Shown: piece after piece, positions 42,651-53,399 of the stretch
Position numbering within the stretch: position 1 is the stretch's first letter
Layout of the letters: the number at the start of each line of letters is the position of its first letter
The notes under the pieces: model-generated
Told to the model about the DNA's origin: nothing
The model's input: only the letters and a program-made list of their open reading frames with translations
Databases searched by the model: none
Source: Symbiodinium natans
Taxonomy: Eukaryota > Sar > Dinophyceae > Suessiales > Symbiodiniaceae
Assembly (NCBI GenBank): GCA_905221605.1
Contig: CAJNDS010000191.1
Span: forward strand, 431,501-495,500
Direction of reading: 5' to 3'
Length of the DNA: 64,000 bases
Program-made: the position numbers and the translations under genes

Positions 42651-43051
42651 AGGATGTTTAATGCTACCAATCGAGACTGCTAGAGTGGTCTGCAAACCCC
42701 CAGAGAGCCACCCAGGCCTCTTTACATCGACCTCCATGCACCCGCTCTTGGGTGCAAAGGTCCATGGGGCGAAACATGCGAGCGCGGCGAGGTTTCCGAA
42801 TCGGCGTCTTGTCTTGGATCCCTATCTGGTCCATTGGTCATGGGCCAACCCCTTATGGGGCTGCATGACGAGATGATCTGATTCAGAACACTATGCCTTG
42901 CCACTTTGTACAGTTTTGAAAGAATCAACCATGTAAAACAGAAAGCCCTGCCTGGAGCGACATCATCGCAGATGCTTGTCCGCATCAATTCAAAGGCGTG
43001 CGCAAGTTGGAGAGGGCGATGTTGCGAAACGGTGGCAGGACAGACAAAGCT

Positions 43052-43270
43052 TCATTCCACGACCGCCACACTGCCATTAGCGAAGATGCCCATCTCAACT
43101 GCCTCCTCTTCTTCTTCATCGACCTCTGACATCGTTTCTGCACCATCAGTGACGCATGTTTCCTCGACCGCATCTGTCTGCGAAATGAGCTTCTCCAGCT
43201 CGGTGTGAAATTTATCGTCCGAGCTGATGCTGACGAATGGAAGAGCAGCAGCCTCAATTGCAAATTCCAC
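43052..43270 (-). CDS. Acidic C-terminal exon, unknown
   Basis: After GGCAG the minus frame gives 72 codons and TGA: 'VEFAIEAAALPFVSISSDDK', 'FHTELEKLISQTDAVEE', then an acidic run 'SEVDEEEEEAVEMG'. A typical acidic protein tail. A second frame is open through the same bases and on to 42985 ('LPPFRNIALSNLRTPLN'), and further minus sequence at 43015-42890 ('AHAFELMRTSICDDVAPG') also looks coding, so the stop may be avoided by splicing. Confidence 0.48.
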   Translation of the reverse strand: MEFAIEAAALPFVSISSDDKFHTELEKLISQTDAVEETCVTDGAETMSEVDEEEEEAVEMGIFANGSVAVVE

Positions 43271-44986
43271 CTGCCATGCAGCAGACTGACAGCAACAAGT
43301 TCTCAATCCTGACGCGCGCCTCCCCTACACTCAAACAGTAGAGCAGAGCAAGTCAACCCTGAACCCACAAACTGCGCATCGAGAACTGATAACTCCTAAA
43401 ACGTCCGGTTGAACAAGTTCCGCGTCCTTTTTGTCTTATGGTACCAGGTTAGTCCTCCTTACGGCTTGTCGGGTATCTCACCTGCTGCACGCACGCAAAC
43501 CAGAATGCAAATGCACAGGCACCACCCGCCTACCCGCCTACCCGCCTACCCAGCCACCCGCACCCAACCACCCAACCGCCCAACCACCCACCAACCCACC
43601 CACCCACGCGCACACACAAAACAAAAACAAGAATCTTACTCCCATCCACCATGTGCGAGAAAAATCCGTGCTGAAAGGCCTAGCAGTAGCAATTAATGGT
43701 AGTACGTATACTGTGCGTGCATCAGGTGTGCCGACTGATGCTGCGGAGCTTGCTCCAATCGGTGGTTGCTGAAGCGTGCGGAGATGTAGCAACATGAAAC
43801 TGGCGCAAACAAACTTCAGGAGAACAGCTCACGTAATGTTTCTACTCATCTGTCCAACTGGCGCTGGGCTATCGATGCAGAATGCCCTGTAAAAATGCTG
43901 CCGCCATCTCAACCAATATGGCAGATGAGCGTTGCGCACCTAGCGCATCCGAATGTCGAAAACAAGTACAAGCCGTGTAAAGCTTGAAGGATGGGACCTC
44001 ATCGGTGAGTGGTGTCGCAAATCCATATCATGCAAACAACCCTAAACCCCAAACCCTAAACCCTAAACTCTAAACCCTAAACCCTAAATGGAAAGTAAGC
44101 TTCTCTCTGCAAAGCGAGAGCGAAAGTCGAAGGATAACCATGCCCTGGTCTTCTATGAATCACGCCCAGCGTGATGCTCATTTGATCTCCATGGTTTGCG
44201 CATAAAAAATGAGTTTTTTGAAAAATGTCGCATGTGTGGCGAGGTTCGTGGTTCCCCACACATGCCCAGGCGCACGGTCAGGGCAAGATTCAATCGGGCT
44301 TGGGCAGGGGTTGGCACAGTGTCTAAACACCAGAATCCACAAGCTGCCAGGCTTTAACATGCACTCCTACAGAAAGCCTGTACTATGGGCGTCTTAATAA
44401 TTAGAACAGGGTTTTGGAGTTATTATCGTATGAATATGTAGGGACCATAAGAATTCCGGCACCCCCAAACAGTATACTTGCAGAGCTATAAGGTCCGGCC
44501 TGCACTGGATCCCCTTGGACTTCCGCCGCGAAGCTCATGCTGAAGGTGGCAGAGAGGGTGGACCAGCTCCGGGCATCTTTGCACTGCGGGCAGCGCTCCT
44601 CCAGCGGGGGTGCTCCAGCTTCCGGACTTCGAGGAGGGTTGCTAAGACCGAGATGCAGGGACGGCTCGAAAGCCGTAGCATGCGTAGTCGTAAGAATAAC
44701 GGAGGTATGTAGCCTACGGTGCTCGCAGCCGGAATTTCCCGTCTAAAAGCCCATCAACGAACTCTGAAAAAAATCCTAAACCCTGAGCCTAAACCCCATA
44801 TAAATCCTTTTTTTGGCACCCTTCACCCTTAATTAATTCTGAAGCCTCTCCGGGCTCCATGCGCTCGCAAAAGAAGCCTGGGCTTCTGGCGGGGCTTGGG
44901 CTACAATCATTACATGTTTTATGGGTTCAGGATTTCGGGCAAATGCGTTAAACATGCATTTCGGGTTCCTATAGCAATTCGATGTT

Positions 44987-45548
44987 ATGCCAATCTCTTG
45001 GATTCTGGATGCTTTTGAGGGTGTGTGGAGTTTCGCTTGGTGGGGTAGACGGGCCAATTCGGGTTCGCCAGGCTTCTGGAAAAAAACTCAACTAAAACCC
45101 GCGTCTTTAAAAGCCCACAGGAATTCAGAGTTCAGGGAATTGTGGTTTGGGTCTGCCGCCACCACTCTAGAATTCAGCCTCGGTGCTAGTGAGAATAGTA
45201 TCCCACCCCTTGAAATTGGTGTCCAAACCCTCACATGTGATGTCATTCTGAGTCTCCCATCTTACATAGTTCATATTGCTCGTGGGGTGTCAAATGTTCA
45301 ATGTACTTGAACCTCCTGGGCTTGGGCATGGCTGCTGTTGGATGAGCCTTGAAGCCACCACGAGAAAAGATGACTCGGAAGCCTTAATGGCTCTCGTCTA
45401 CGTCCCACAATCGAAGCCTACCTTCCTCCCCCCAGGCCCCTCGTTCAATACAATTCAACTGAAAAAAACCTGTTCTCACAGGCCCCGGATGAAAAGACCA
45501 TTTTGTATTCCCAGTGAAAGTTGGCCCTCGCCAGAACAGCATGCATAG
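44987..45548 (+). CDS. Candidate plus coding region, unknown
   Basis: Two frames follow one another: 44987-45310 ('PISWILDAFEGVWSFAWWGR', 'CDVILSLPSYIVHIARGVS') and about 45330-45548 ('MSLEATTRKDDSEALMALVY' to 'ESWPSPEQHA' and TAG). An intron near 45310-45340 would be needed. A weaker candidate, 'LMLKVAERVDQLRASLHCG', lies upstream at about 44530-44600. Confidence 0.33.
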
Positions 45549-46059
45549 CTGAGGCATCGTTGGGTCGTTGAAGATCAGCAGGTTCTAGGCTTGTATCTTG
45601 ATCGGCTTTTGCAGAGTGTTGCGACTTCCTAGCAGAACTTCAAAAGTTCTCAAAAGTTTCACAGGGTTATCTATTCGTTTCTAAATTCAAAACACCCTCT
45701 AGAGATACAGAATCAGAGATCCACATGTTGTCTTCATAGAACTCAAACAGATGGGGCCTTCACCGAAAATTTGGTGTCCTCGACATCCTATTTCATTTCC
45801 CGAATGTCAGATCTTGCCTCAAGATCTGAGCACCTTGGGAACCATCCAAAAAATCAAATACATGGAAATGCTTCTGAAATCTTAACACATACTCTCCCTC
45901 GCCAGAATGCGAGGCCCCCTTAAAATCATTGAGAGGATAGATTCCAAATCAATAAACGTTCAAGACTGTCGTTGGAACACTTCGTTCAGAACATTTCGTT
46001 CAAACACTTTTTGGACCCAAACACGATGTTTTTAAACCCTAAACTCTCTCTCTCTCTCT

Positions 46060-46385
46060 CCCCTAAGCATTCGAAACCATAAGCCCCTAAAACCCTTTGG
46101 CATCAAAAACCCTAAAATAACCCTGTTCTCCCCCTTGAAACCCTAAAACCCATAAACCCCTAAAAAACTCTGTTCTCCCTTTTAAAACCCTAAACCCCCT
46201 AAAATCACCCTGTTCTCCCTTTTAAAACCCTAAACCCCCTAAAACCCCTAAAATCACCCTGTTCTCAACCCTAAACTCCCCAAAACCCCTAAGATAACCC
46301 TGCTCTCTTTTTAAACCCTAAACCCCCTAAAACCCCCCAAAATAACCCTAAAACCCTTAAAATAACCCTGTTCTCCCTTTTGAGT
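46060..46385. repeat. Minisatellite with telomere-like core
   Basis: Five to six imperfect copies of a unit made of 'AAAATCACCCTGTTCTCCC' plus 'TTTTAAAACCCTAAACCCC'. It combines CCCTAAA-like units with a pyrimidine spacer. Confidence 0.9.
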
Positions 46386-46496
46386 CGTACCAGGCCGCAC
46401 AGCTGGCTCCCGTCGCGGAAGCTCGAGGACCAGCCCTGGCTCCAGCCGACCAGCCCAAGCCCCGGAAGTGCTTTGGCCTGGCTTGTCTTTTAAGGT

Positions 46497-46580
46497 TTGT
46501 TTGGGGTTTAGGGTTTAGGGTTTAGGGTTTAGGGTTTAGGGTTTAGGGTTTAGGGTTTAGGGCTTAGGGCTTAGGGCTTT
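46497..46580 (+). repeat. TTTAGGG telomere-like array
   Basis: About nine TTTAGGG units followed by CTTAGGG variants; one of the longest arrays in the window. Confidence 0.95.
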
Positions 46581-46884
46581 AGGGCTTCTTGTTTGGTGTC
46601 TTCTGTTTGAGTTTTGACTCGTTTAGGCTTTCAGGTTGGTTTGGAATCTGGGGTGTGGCTTTTGGGGGTTAGAAGCGTACCAAGTTTTTAGGGTTTTTGG
46701 ATTTTGGGGTGTTTGGTTCTGGGTTTTAGGGCTTAGGGGCGTTTAGGGTTGAGGGTGGTGCGTACCTCCACCGCCGACAGGAAAGGGCACATCCGACATG
46801 TGAAGTCCCAACCCTTCCAAACATATTTCGAAACGCAACACGCCAAATCTGCACCTTCAAAATCACCAGGATGGGCTATTAATT

Positions 46885-47005
46885 AGGCCCTATAATCCCT
46901 ATAATCAACCCTATAAAGGCCCTTTTTGTGGGATGAAAGGGTGAAAAAATCCCTATAATCAACCCTATAAAGGCCCTTTTTATGGGCTGAAAGGGTACAA
47001 AAGCC
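46885..47005. repeat. Two-copy tandem repeat, about 58 bp
   Basis: 'ATCCCTATAATCAACCCTAT' followed by 'AAAGGCCCTTTTTNTGGG' and 'TGAAAGGGT' occurs twice in direct orientation. Confidence 0.85.
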
Positions 47006-47300
47006 CGTCCTGGCATGTGGCTTCTGGCTTGGACTCTCCATGCCTTCCCGCCTACGCGCTGCAAGTCGAAGCCCCTGCTGCCGTCAAGCCCCCCAAAAGC
47101 CCTAAACCCTAAACCCTAAACCCTAAACCCTAAACCCCAGATAGAAGTACTAAATAAAGCATGCAACCAGGCCCCAAGAGTTGCAAAACGCAATCACAGG
47201 GTAAACCTTGCACGTGCTCCCCCCCCAAAAAAACTAACCACGCAAAACTCCCTCCGTCGCCGCCTCCAAAAGTCACAGGGGGCTGGAAACCCTAAGCATG

Positions 47301-47458
47301 ATATGGGGGGGGGTTTAGGAAAATAGGGGACCCCCAATATAGAGCCCCTAAATAGTAGGAGTCCCTTATCATAAGGACCCCAATAAGGTACCCTAAACCC
47401 AAAACCCTAAACTCTAAACAAGGTACCCCCCCCCCCCCCAAATTTCGGAAACCCCCAT
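47301..47458. mobile_element. Foldback element with nested telomere-like insert
   Basis: ATGGGGGGGGGTTTAGGAAA...TTTCGGAAACCCCCAT bounds the element. A 26-bp CCCTAAA-like stretch (47394-47419) sits inside, between two copies of AAGGTACCC. Confidence 0.8.
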
Positions 47459-47750
47459 CATTCAATCAAGTCGCCAGTTCGCGCATTCCCGCAGCCACCC
47501 GGCTGCGCACCTCAAGTCTTTTAAGTTTAAGGTTTAGGGTTTAGGGTTTAGGGTTTAGGGTTTAGGGGAAGCCTTGGGGACGGAACTGGGTTCAACCACT
47601 AGAAGATTGAAGGTTACGGTACCCGACTGCTTAAGCACTTGCACTACAGTCTTATTATAGCGGGTATCTTGGGAAGCTTATATTCTCCGTGTGGGGATTT
47701 TGGGCTTTCGTGGCTTCATGACACCCAGAAGGAGACTCGTGCTACCTGTT

Positions 47751-48128
47751 TTATGGGGGGCGATCCAACAGCAGTGCCAAAGTTCTACAGCTGGACATGG
47801 CACCACCTGAAGTTTCAGACTGACAGGCAGCTCTCTCTTGCAACCCTTTTCGGAACAAAGTCGTTGCTATGAACACCCGACCCAATTTCTTGGATGCTCC
47901 CAAGAAAGCAAGAGACAGCACCCCAGGATGCGATCGGACCCCTGCAATGTAGATCCCCAGCAGCACCCCCGCTAAACGAGAGTATGTGAGGCCCCCACTT
48001 GGCAGCCAGAAGCCGTCACGAAACCACCTCGAGCGCACACACCCCATTGCGGGTTCAGCCCGCAAAATCCACAAGCCTGTGGGGTTCCTACGTCGGGTTT
48101 TTGGGAGACCTAGTGTAAGGCCAAGCAT
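47751..48128 (-). CDS. Candidate coding region, unknown
   Basis: 125 open minus codons include a hydrophobic stretch 'SRLAGVLLGIYIAGVRSHPG' followed by 'VLSLAFLGASKKLGRVFIAT'. It lies just downstream of the 48202-48477 exon and could be part of the same gene. A plus frame (47639-47872) overlaps and is a possible rival. Confidence 0.35.
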   Translation of the reverse strand: MLGLTLGLPKTRRRNPTGLWILRAEPAMGCVRSRWFRDGFWLPSGGLTYSRLAGVLLGIYIAGVRSHPGVLSLAFLGASKKLGRVFIATTLFRKGLQERAACQSETSGGAMSSCRTLALLLDRPP

Positions 48129-48201
48129 CCATAAACTGACAAAGCCTCTACTCCTGTGCCTTTACTCCCGCACGCGCCCCACGGCAAGTGATTCCGATTG
48201 T

Positions 48202-48477
48202 TTAGCTTGTTGCTAACGGCTTCTCGGAAGACCTTGAGGTGCAGGATTCATTCGGGCTCCTTTTGACCATACACAGCTTGTTCAGGCCACAAACACCCTC
48301 ATGTCCCACCAGCTTAAAAATATTGCATACTGGGTCTCTTTGCACGTGCATCGCCCTCAACTCACCACAAAGCCCTGAACCGTTCAGAGCTTGGGCGAGT
48401 TGAGGCTCACAACCTTCGAAGCTAAGCCTGGTGGCATCTCTGCCTGTCCTGAGGGCGAAAGCAAGAAAAGACACCAT
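48202..48477 (-). CDS. Exon, product unknown
   Basis: 91 codons with natural composition on the minus strand: 'SFLAFALRTGRDATRLSFEG', 'LNGSGLCGELRAMHVQRDPV', 'GHEGVCGLNKLCMVKRSPN', ending 'SSEKPLATS' and TAA. The first 10 residues are hydrophobic and follow a possible start ATG. Cysteines are regular enough for disulphides or metal binding, but no family is recognised. Confidence 0.48.
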   Translation of the reverse strand: MVSFLAFALRTGRDATRLSFEGCEPQLAQALNGSGLCGELRAMHVQRDPVCNIFKLVGHEGVCGLNKLCMVKRSPNESCTSRSSEKPLATS

Positions 48478-48818
48478 CCAAATCCTGAGCCCTACATGTC
48501 GTCCCAGGGTTGAAGGCTTATAGGGCTTGAAAAAGATGCGGGGATAATGCCCCTAAGCCCCCCAAATAAAAGCTTGAAAGGCGACTGGCTCCCCTACCAG
48601 GCTAGCCCTAAACCCTAAGCCCTAAACCCTAAACCCTAAAGGTGGGCCTGGGGTGACCACCAGGCCAGCCCTCGAGGACAACTGCTGCGAGCCTGAAGAA
48701 AAAACGGCGTTTAGAAGGCTTCTGGAGTTCTAGCGCTATAGTTATAGGGTTCCCCTACCCTAAGTGCCCTAGAATGTAGGGTTCTGGGATGTTCTAAGTC
48801 TGGGGCTGTAGCTGTAGA

Positions 48819-49071
48819 ATGGCTGACTTCTTTCGGAAGGCACATATAGGCTTTAGGTTGTCGAGCTTCGAGTTTCCAGCTCTGCTGGACGAAGTGCACT
48901 GCCGGGTCTTGACGACACGCGGAGAAACAATGGCTGCTCAAAGTCCCGTAGCCAAACCGTTGCACCCTACAGCTTTCGAAGGACCACCGCAGTCGATCCA
49001 GAACAACCAACTGCCTGAGAACATACCAAATAAGAAAATCTCACTGCCAGCCCGCAGGGCATGCTACAGTT
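48819..49071 (+). CDS. Candidate exon, unknown
   Basis: The plus frame from ATG reads 'ADFFRKAHIGFRLSSFEFPA', 'LLDEVHCRVLTTRGETMAAQ' and 'PENIPNKKISLPARRACYS', then runs directly into the CCCTAAA array at 49076. The minus strand is open as well (48711-49010) but with poorer composition. Confidence 0.38.
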
Positions 49072-49075
49072 CCCT

Positions 49076-50940
49076 AAACCCTAAACCCTAAACCCTGAAC
49101 CCTAAACCCTAAACCCTAAACCTCATAGCCAAGGATGTGGATATCCACTGTAGGGCTCCTATACCGCGTAGGCATAAGCTGCTCTACATCAAGCCAGCGT
49201 CGGGGGGCTTGGGGTATCAAATATAGGGTCCCTAATAATTCGAATGATTTTTGTTATTATTTTTTTATGTTTATTGTTTTTTTTTTTGGGGGGGTTACTC
49301 TAGTATAATAATATAGGCACCATATGGGGAATACTACTAGTAACTCTTCAGGACCAAATAAACCTTAAAAGGGTTTATGGTTCATATACCTTGATCGGGA
49401 TGATAGTAGTATAGGGTAAATGGCCCGAAATTTCAGGGCACGGCCCACCTTGTAAGTTGTTCTCGCTGAGGAGATCCGCTGTCAGCGTTTTGGACTCAGA
49501 GTCCTCGGGTCGCCGCAACGGTGGTGCCGGTGGCTGGGTTTAGGGTTTAGGGTGTTTAGGGTGTTTAGGGTGTTTAGGGTGTTTAGGGTGTTTAGGGTGT
49601 TTAGGGTGTTTAGGGTGTTTAGGGTGTTTAGGGTGTTTAGGGTGTTTAGGGTTTTTACGGTTTTGGGTTTAGGGTTTAGGGTTTAGGGTTTAGGTTTAGG
49701 GTTTAGGGTTTAGGTTTAGGTGCTTTTGTTGGGGGTTTGGGGTTTTGGGGTTTTGGGGTTTTGGGGTTTTGGGTATCTTCAGATCAGCATGCTTGCCCAG
49801 GCATATACTGTTGCTTTAGCCAGGCAGAGGCTTTTGACAAATCAACCTGCGAAACCCTGTCGAAAGCATTGGGGCTCTCGGGTTTCGAAGCTGTGGGAAC
49901 TGACCCCGACCCTAAGCCCGAAACATCCCTAAACCCTAAACCCTAAACCCAGGTTGATGGTGCTCTCCAAGCGTCGCAGGATGCCGCGCGCGAGGAAGTC
50001 ATGCCCTCTCGCACCGCGGGCCTGTGTCTCAGGTTTCCCTTGAACTAGCAACTCACCTAGGAACTCAAAATGGACATGAACATTGACGTTCACATAATGT
50101 TGCACTGGCTTTAATATATAGGGCCCCCCCAAACAAATTTGGACCCTCTATAGGAACCGCCCTCAGGGTCTCAAGCCTTCAGGACCTTAAGGCCTGAAAC
50201 TTGCCAGGCTTTAAGATCCTGGAGCCCAAGGCCCTCAGGGCCTCAAGCCTTACTGCGTAAGCCCTTGACCCATCTTAACCCTAAACACAAACCCTAACAA
50301 AAAACAACCGTCCGGAAAAAAACTTGTGAGAATAGGGGTTACACCAACAAACTCGGTTCACAGAATAAGTTTTCGGAACTTGTGATTATAGACCCTAGCT
50401 TTACTAAAGCCAGTGCAACGTTACGCCCTTTCTAGACATACTGAAGCATTCCGCCCAGGGCAAACATCTTGTTTAAACCCGCCGAAATCAATGTTGAAAG
50501 GTACATTTAGGCTGGTCGGGCCCTAATAGGGGAAGCTCGTCGCAACCGGGGACTTGGGGCTTTGACAGTGCTAGCGAAAGCAACTTGAGTTTCAAGTGGA
50601 AACCGGAGTGATAAGTTTATGCGATGGAAGCCGCGGCCTCTAAATGAGCAGATTCTTGATGGGCCTGCCCCGCCGCCGAATCCAGCTCAAATCCCATGCA
50701 TGCAAAGCTTTGTGCATAAAAACCAAATCTCTGCTCATTATTTGCCCTCAGCCCTCAGCCCCGAAACCCTTTTTGCAACTGGGCTTGAGGACTAGCCCCT
50801 AAACCCTAAACCCTAAACCCGAAACCGGGGCCTGCTGGCCAGCATCTTCACCCAGGGCAGCGGCACGTCGTGCAAGAGTTTCCAGGCGAAGGCGGCAAAG
50901 GGCACGCGCAGCACGCGGAGGACGGAGAAGTCCAAACTGA
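49076..50940. other. Repeat-rich, no gene seen
   Basis: CCCTAAA array at 49076-49122, an AT-rich 'TTCCGACCCC'-like fragment near 49220-49345, the 9-bp tandem, then unique sequence with scattered CCCTAAA. A small plus frame near 49790-49920 is possible but weak. Confidence 0.6.
49540..49715 (+). repeat. Telomere-derived 9-bp tandem (GTGTTTAGG)
   Basis: About eleven exact copies of GTGTTTAGG (49552-49650) flanked by ordinary TTTAGGG units. The 9-bp unit looks like an amplified variant of the 7-bp unit. Confidence 0.95.
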
Positions 50941-51009
50941 GAAGCTCTGTGGGCTCACTGTTGGACCCTTTTGAACTGTTGGACCCTAAACCCGAAACCC
51001 TGAACCCTA

Positions 51010-51450
51010 AACCCCGAACGCATGGTTTTGAATCTCGGGCCGGCTGGGCCTACAAGGCCAATCTGGGTTTATGCGGGGTTCTTACCACGCACTCGGACAA
51101 ACGAATAACATCAAAAAGTGTTTCCTTGCAAAGAGGTTTTCGGGCTTGCAGGAATGAGCGGCAAGGAGGAGGTACAGCGAAATTGCTCATGAGTGGGAAG
51201 TGTTGTATGAACCTGAATCTACTGAAGTGGGCTTGTTTCGGGCTCATAAGTTACACTTATGCGGCATGCGTATCTACTTGCAGTAGCTCCCCTACTTCCC
51301 CTACAGGTGCTCACATTGACACGCCTGCGCAGGCTCGAGCCAGCCAGTCCCACACGCCCTCGCAACTCCAACAACGGCAAATGCTTCGATCCGCAGCCAC
51401 ACGAAACTCTTCAAGAAGCTGTCGGCCCCAACCCAAAGCCCTCAGCCCTC
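51010..51450 (+). CDS. Candidate coding region, unknown
   Basis: Part of a 184-codon plus frame: 'GWAYKANLGLCGVLTTHSDK', 'LLMSGKCCMNLNLLKWACFG', then a low-complexity Q/S/R-rich tail ('PSQLQQRQMLRSAATRNSSR'). The first part follows a telomere-like repeat and may not be translated. Confidence 0.33.
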
Positions 51451-51898
51451 TAGTTTCGATTTTAGGCCCTTACTTCGGAATCTCTATGCCCTGGGCCTCC
51501 TAAAGGGGGGGGGGGGGGGGCTGCAGGAACCCTAAACCCTAAAAACCCTAAACCCTTAAGGGGGGGGGGGGGGGACTGCAGGATTCCGATCTGCAGGTGA
51601 AGCTCTAATTGTCCGGCTGCGTCCTCACCTCCCAGGGGTCGGTTCAAGGGCTTGCTACGGGTTTCGGGTTTGGGGTTTAGGGTTTAGGCCTCTCTGGTCG
51701 GTTGATTCGACTGATAAGGCTTACTTCTACGGGGTGGTGACACCCCCAAATTCACCCTAGAACCCTCAACCCCATGAAACCCTCAACCTCATGAAAAGCC
51801 CAAGTGTGAACCATGGTAGCGTCATCGCACTGCCGAGCAAAGCCCGAAGACCCATGTCCTTTTGAACCTGGACCAAGCTCCAAGCCGGAAAGACCCAT

Positions 51899-51935
51899 GC
51901 CCTAAACCCTAAACCCTAAACCCTAAACACTAAAC
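51899..51935 (-). repeat. Telomere-like array starting at a splice donor
   Basis: Read on the minus strand it begins GTTTAGTGTTTAGGG immediately after exon 52038-51936, so the first GT of the array is the 5' splice site. Confidence 0.8.
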
Positions 51936-52274
51936 CCGAGCCACCGGCATCTTCAGAGCTACGGAGGTGACGTGGGCCGGCCAGGCGTTGTCTCGGAAAG
52001 CCTTGGGATCGCGCCGTGTCGTTGGTTGAAACTGGGAACTTGGGATGTTCCCTCCACTTGTACTAACAATCCTTGGGATGATCATAGGGGTACTGGAATC
52101 CCTATGAAGGACTCTTAGTATAAGGGGTAACATCCCAACTGGGAGCTGTCTCAGCACGGAACACCGCAGGATGCATACTTGCGTAGACAGGTTTCTTTTG
52201 CCACACGACCAGGCTAGCATGCTCAGCAAATTAAACCGGTCACGTCGGCCACAGAAAAGAGCACAGAGGACCAA
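51936..52274 (-). CDS. Two exons with a foldback element as intron
   Basis: Exon 52274(or higher)-52135 reads 'RDRFNLLSMLAWSCGKRNLS' and 'TQVCILRCSVLRQLPVG'; exon 52038-51936 reads 'SQFQPTTRRDPKAFRDNAWP' and 'AHVTSVALKMPVAR'. They join in phase (GG + T) across a 96-nt GA-AG intron, 52134-52039, that is exactly one copy of the 'GGGATGTT' foldback family. The 3' donor is GTTTAGTG, the start of the TTTAGGG array 51899-51935. Product unknown; basic, soluble-looking. Confidence 0.6.
52039..52136. mobile_element. Foldback element, family 'GGGATGTT', used as intron
   Basis: Terminal inverted repeats TTGGGATGTTCCC...GGTAACATCCCAA with subterminal 'ACTAACAATCC'/'GGACTCTTAGT'. The element is the whole intron of the 51936-52274 gene, with GA donor and AAG acceptor supplied by its own ends. 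Confidence 0.85.
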
Positions 52275-53071
52275 GGGTTTCGTAAAAATTTGGTGGTTAG
52301 AGTTTCGGGTTTAGGGTTCAGGGTTTTGGGTCAAGGTTTAGGTGGCAGTGGGTCAAAATTCGGGTTGTCGCGGGGGGTCCCCCCACCCCTCTGTTACAAG
52401 CCTTGTCGCGGGCAGGTTGTTTCATACCTTTGTCGCGCCGCTACTTTCAACCCAATTTTCGTAGTTGGGTATTTTGTAAGGGTTTAGGGTAAAGGGTTTA
52501 GGTTTAGGGTTGGGGTTTCGGATGAATGGGACCGCAGGGATTTTACTGGAGAGCCATTGAACCCTGAACCCTGTAAATATAAACCCTGGGCTTCTCGTTC
52601 AAGGTTGTCCTACGGATGGGCACCTGCTGGCTCGAGCAGTCGAGCGGGTTGTCGCGGGTATGTCGCGCCCTGTCGCAGGCCTTGTCGCGGACTGAGAGTG
52701 AAAGTTGCTGCAGACACGCATCAAGGTCGCATCGAGATTGGCAATGAGAAAACTCAATGGTATTGCTGTCTTGTCGGGGAGGGGGGGGTTGTAGCCTTGT
52801 CGCGGGGGGGGGGGGTTGTCGCGGACACGGCACGTCTGTTACAAACCTTTGTCGCGGAGGGACCCCCCGGTGCCTGTTACAAGCCCGGAAAAAAAACTCA
52901 CTGCCAGGTGTAGATGGCCGGCATGTAGCAGTTTCCTCACTTCTGACTCCTCATCGCAGCCATCCGATCCCCTGCAAACTGCCAAGCTCTGGAGCCCTCC
53001 TGCCACAAGCCAAGAGTGCAAGATTCTGGCGCGGGTCGGCCAAAGTAGCCACGGCTCCACCATGCAACCCT

Positions 53072-53177
53072 ACTTGGAGATTCATGGGTAGTTATAAGTA
53101 GGGTCATACGTACCCTAAGTGGGTTACAAGTTTCATTACCATACTTGTAACCGTACTTATAGCTACAGAACCTCCAA
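53072..53177. mobile_element. Foldback element, family 'GGAGGTTCATG'
   Basis: ACTTGGAGATTCATGGGTAG...ACTTATAGCTACAGAACCTCCAA, 106 bp. Confidence 0.8.
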
Positions 53178-53340
53178 ACACCGCGCACCCGAGAAGGCCT
53201 GCACCTAGCAGGTCAAACCCACTAGAGCAGGCTGCTCGTGCCTCGAAGCCTGTTCCGTACGAGAAAGGGGCTTCTCTGCCACATATATCGAAGCCATGAA
53301 ACACCCCTAAACTCCAAGCCCTTCAGCCCCAGGGTCCTGT

Positions 53341-53397
53341 AGCCCTAAACCCTAAACCCTAAACCCTAAACCCTAAACCCTAAACCCTAAACCCTCC
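53341..53397 (-). repeat. TTTAGGG telomere-like array (CCCTAAA strand)
   Basis: Eight perfect CCCTAAA units between unrelated unique sequences. Confidence 0.95.
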
Positions 53398-53399
53398 TC

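Larger units (their letters stand above)
45560..47630. other. Repeat-rich, no gene seen
   Basis: Filled by the 46060-46385 minisatellite, the 46497 array, the 46885 tandem, CCCTAAA at 47098-47140 and 47524-47566, and the 47301 foldback element. Unique sequence at 45560-46020 shows no convincing exon. Confidence 0.65.

Noticed and set aside
43431-43772. Plus frame ending 'GLAVAINGSTYTVRASG...' near 43680-43770.
   Set aside because: The final part looks natural, but most of the frame is CCCA/CCCG repeat and no acceptor was found; left out for lack of support.
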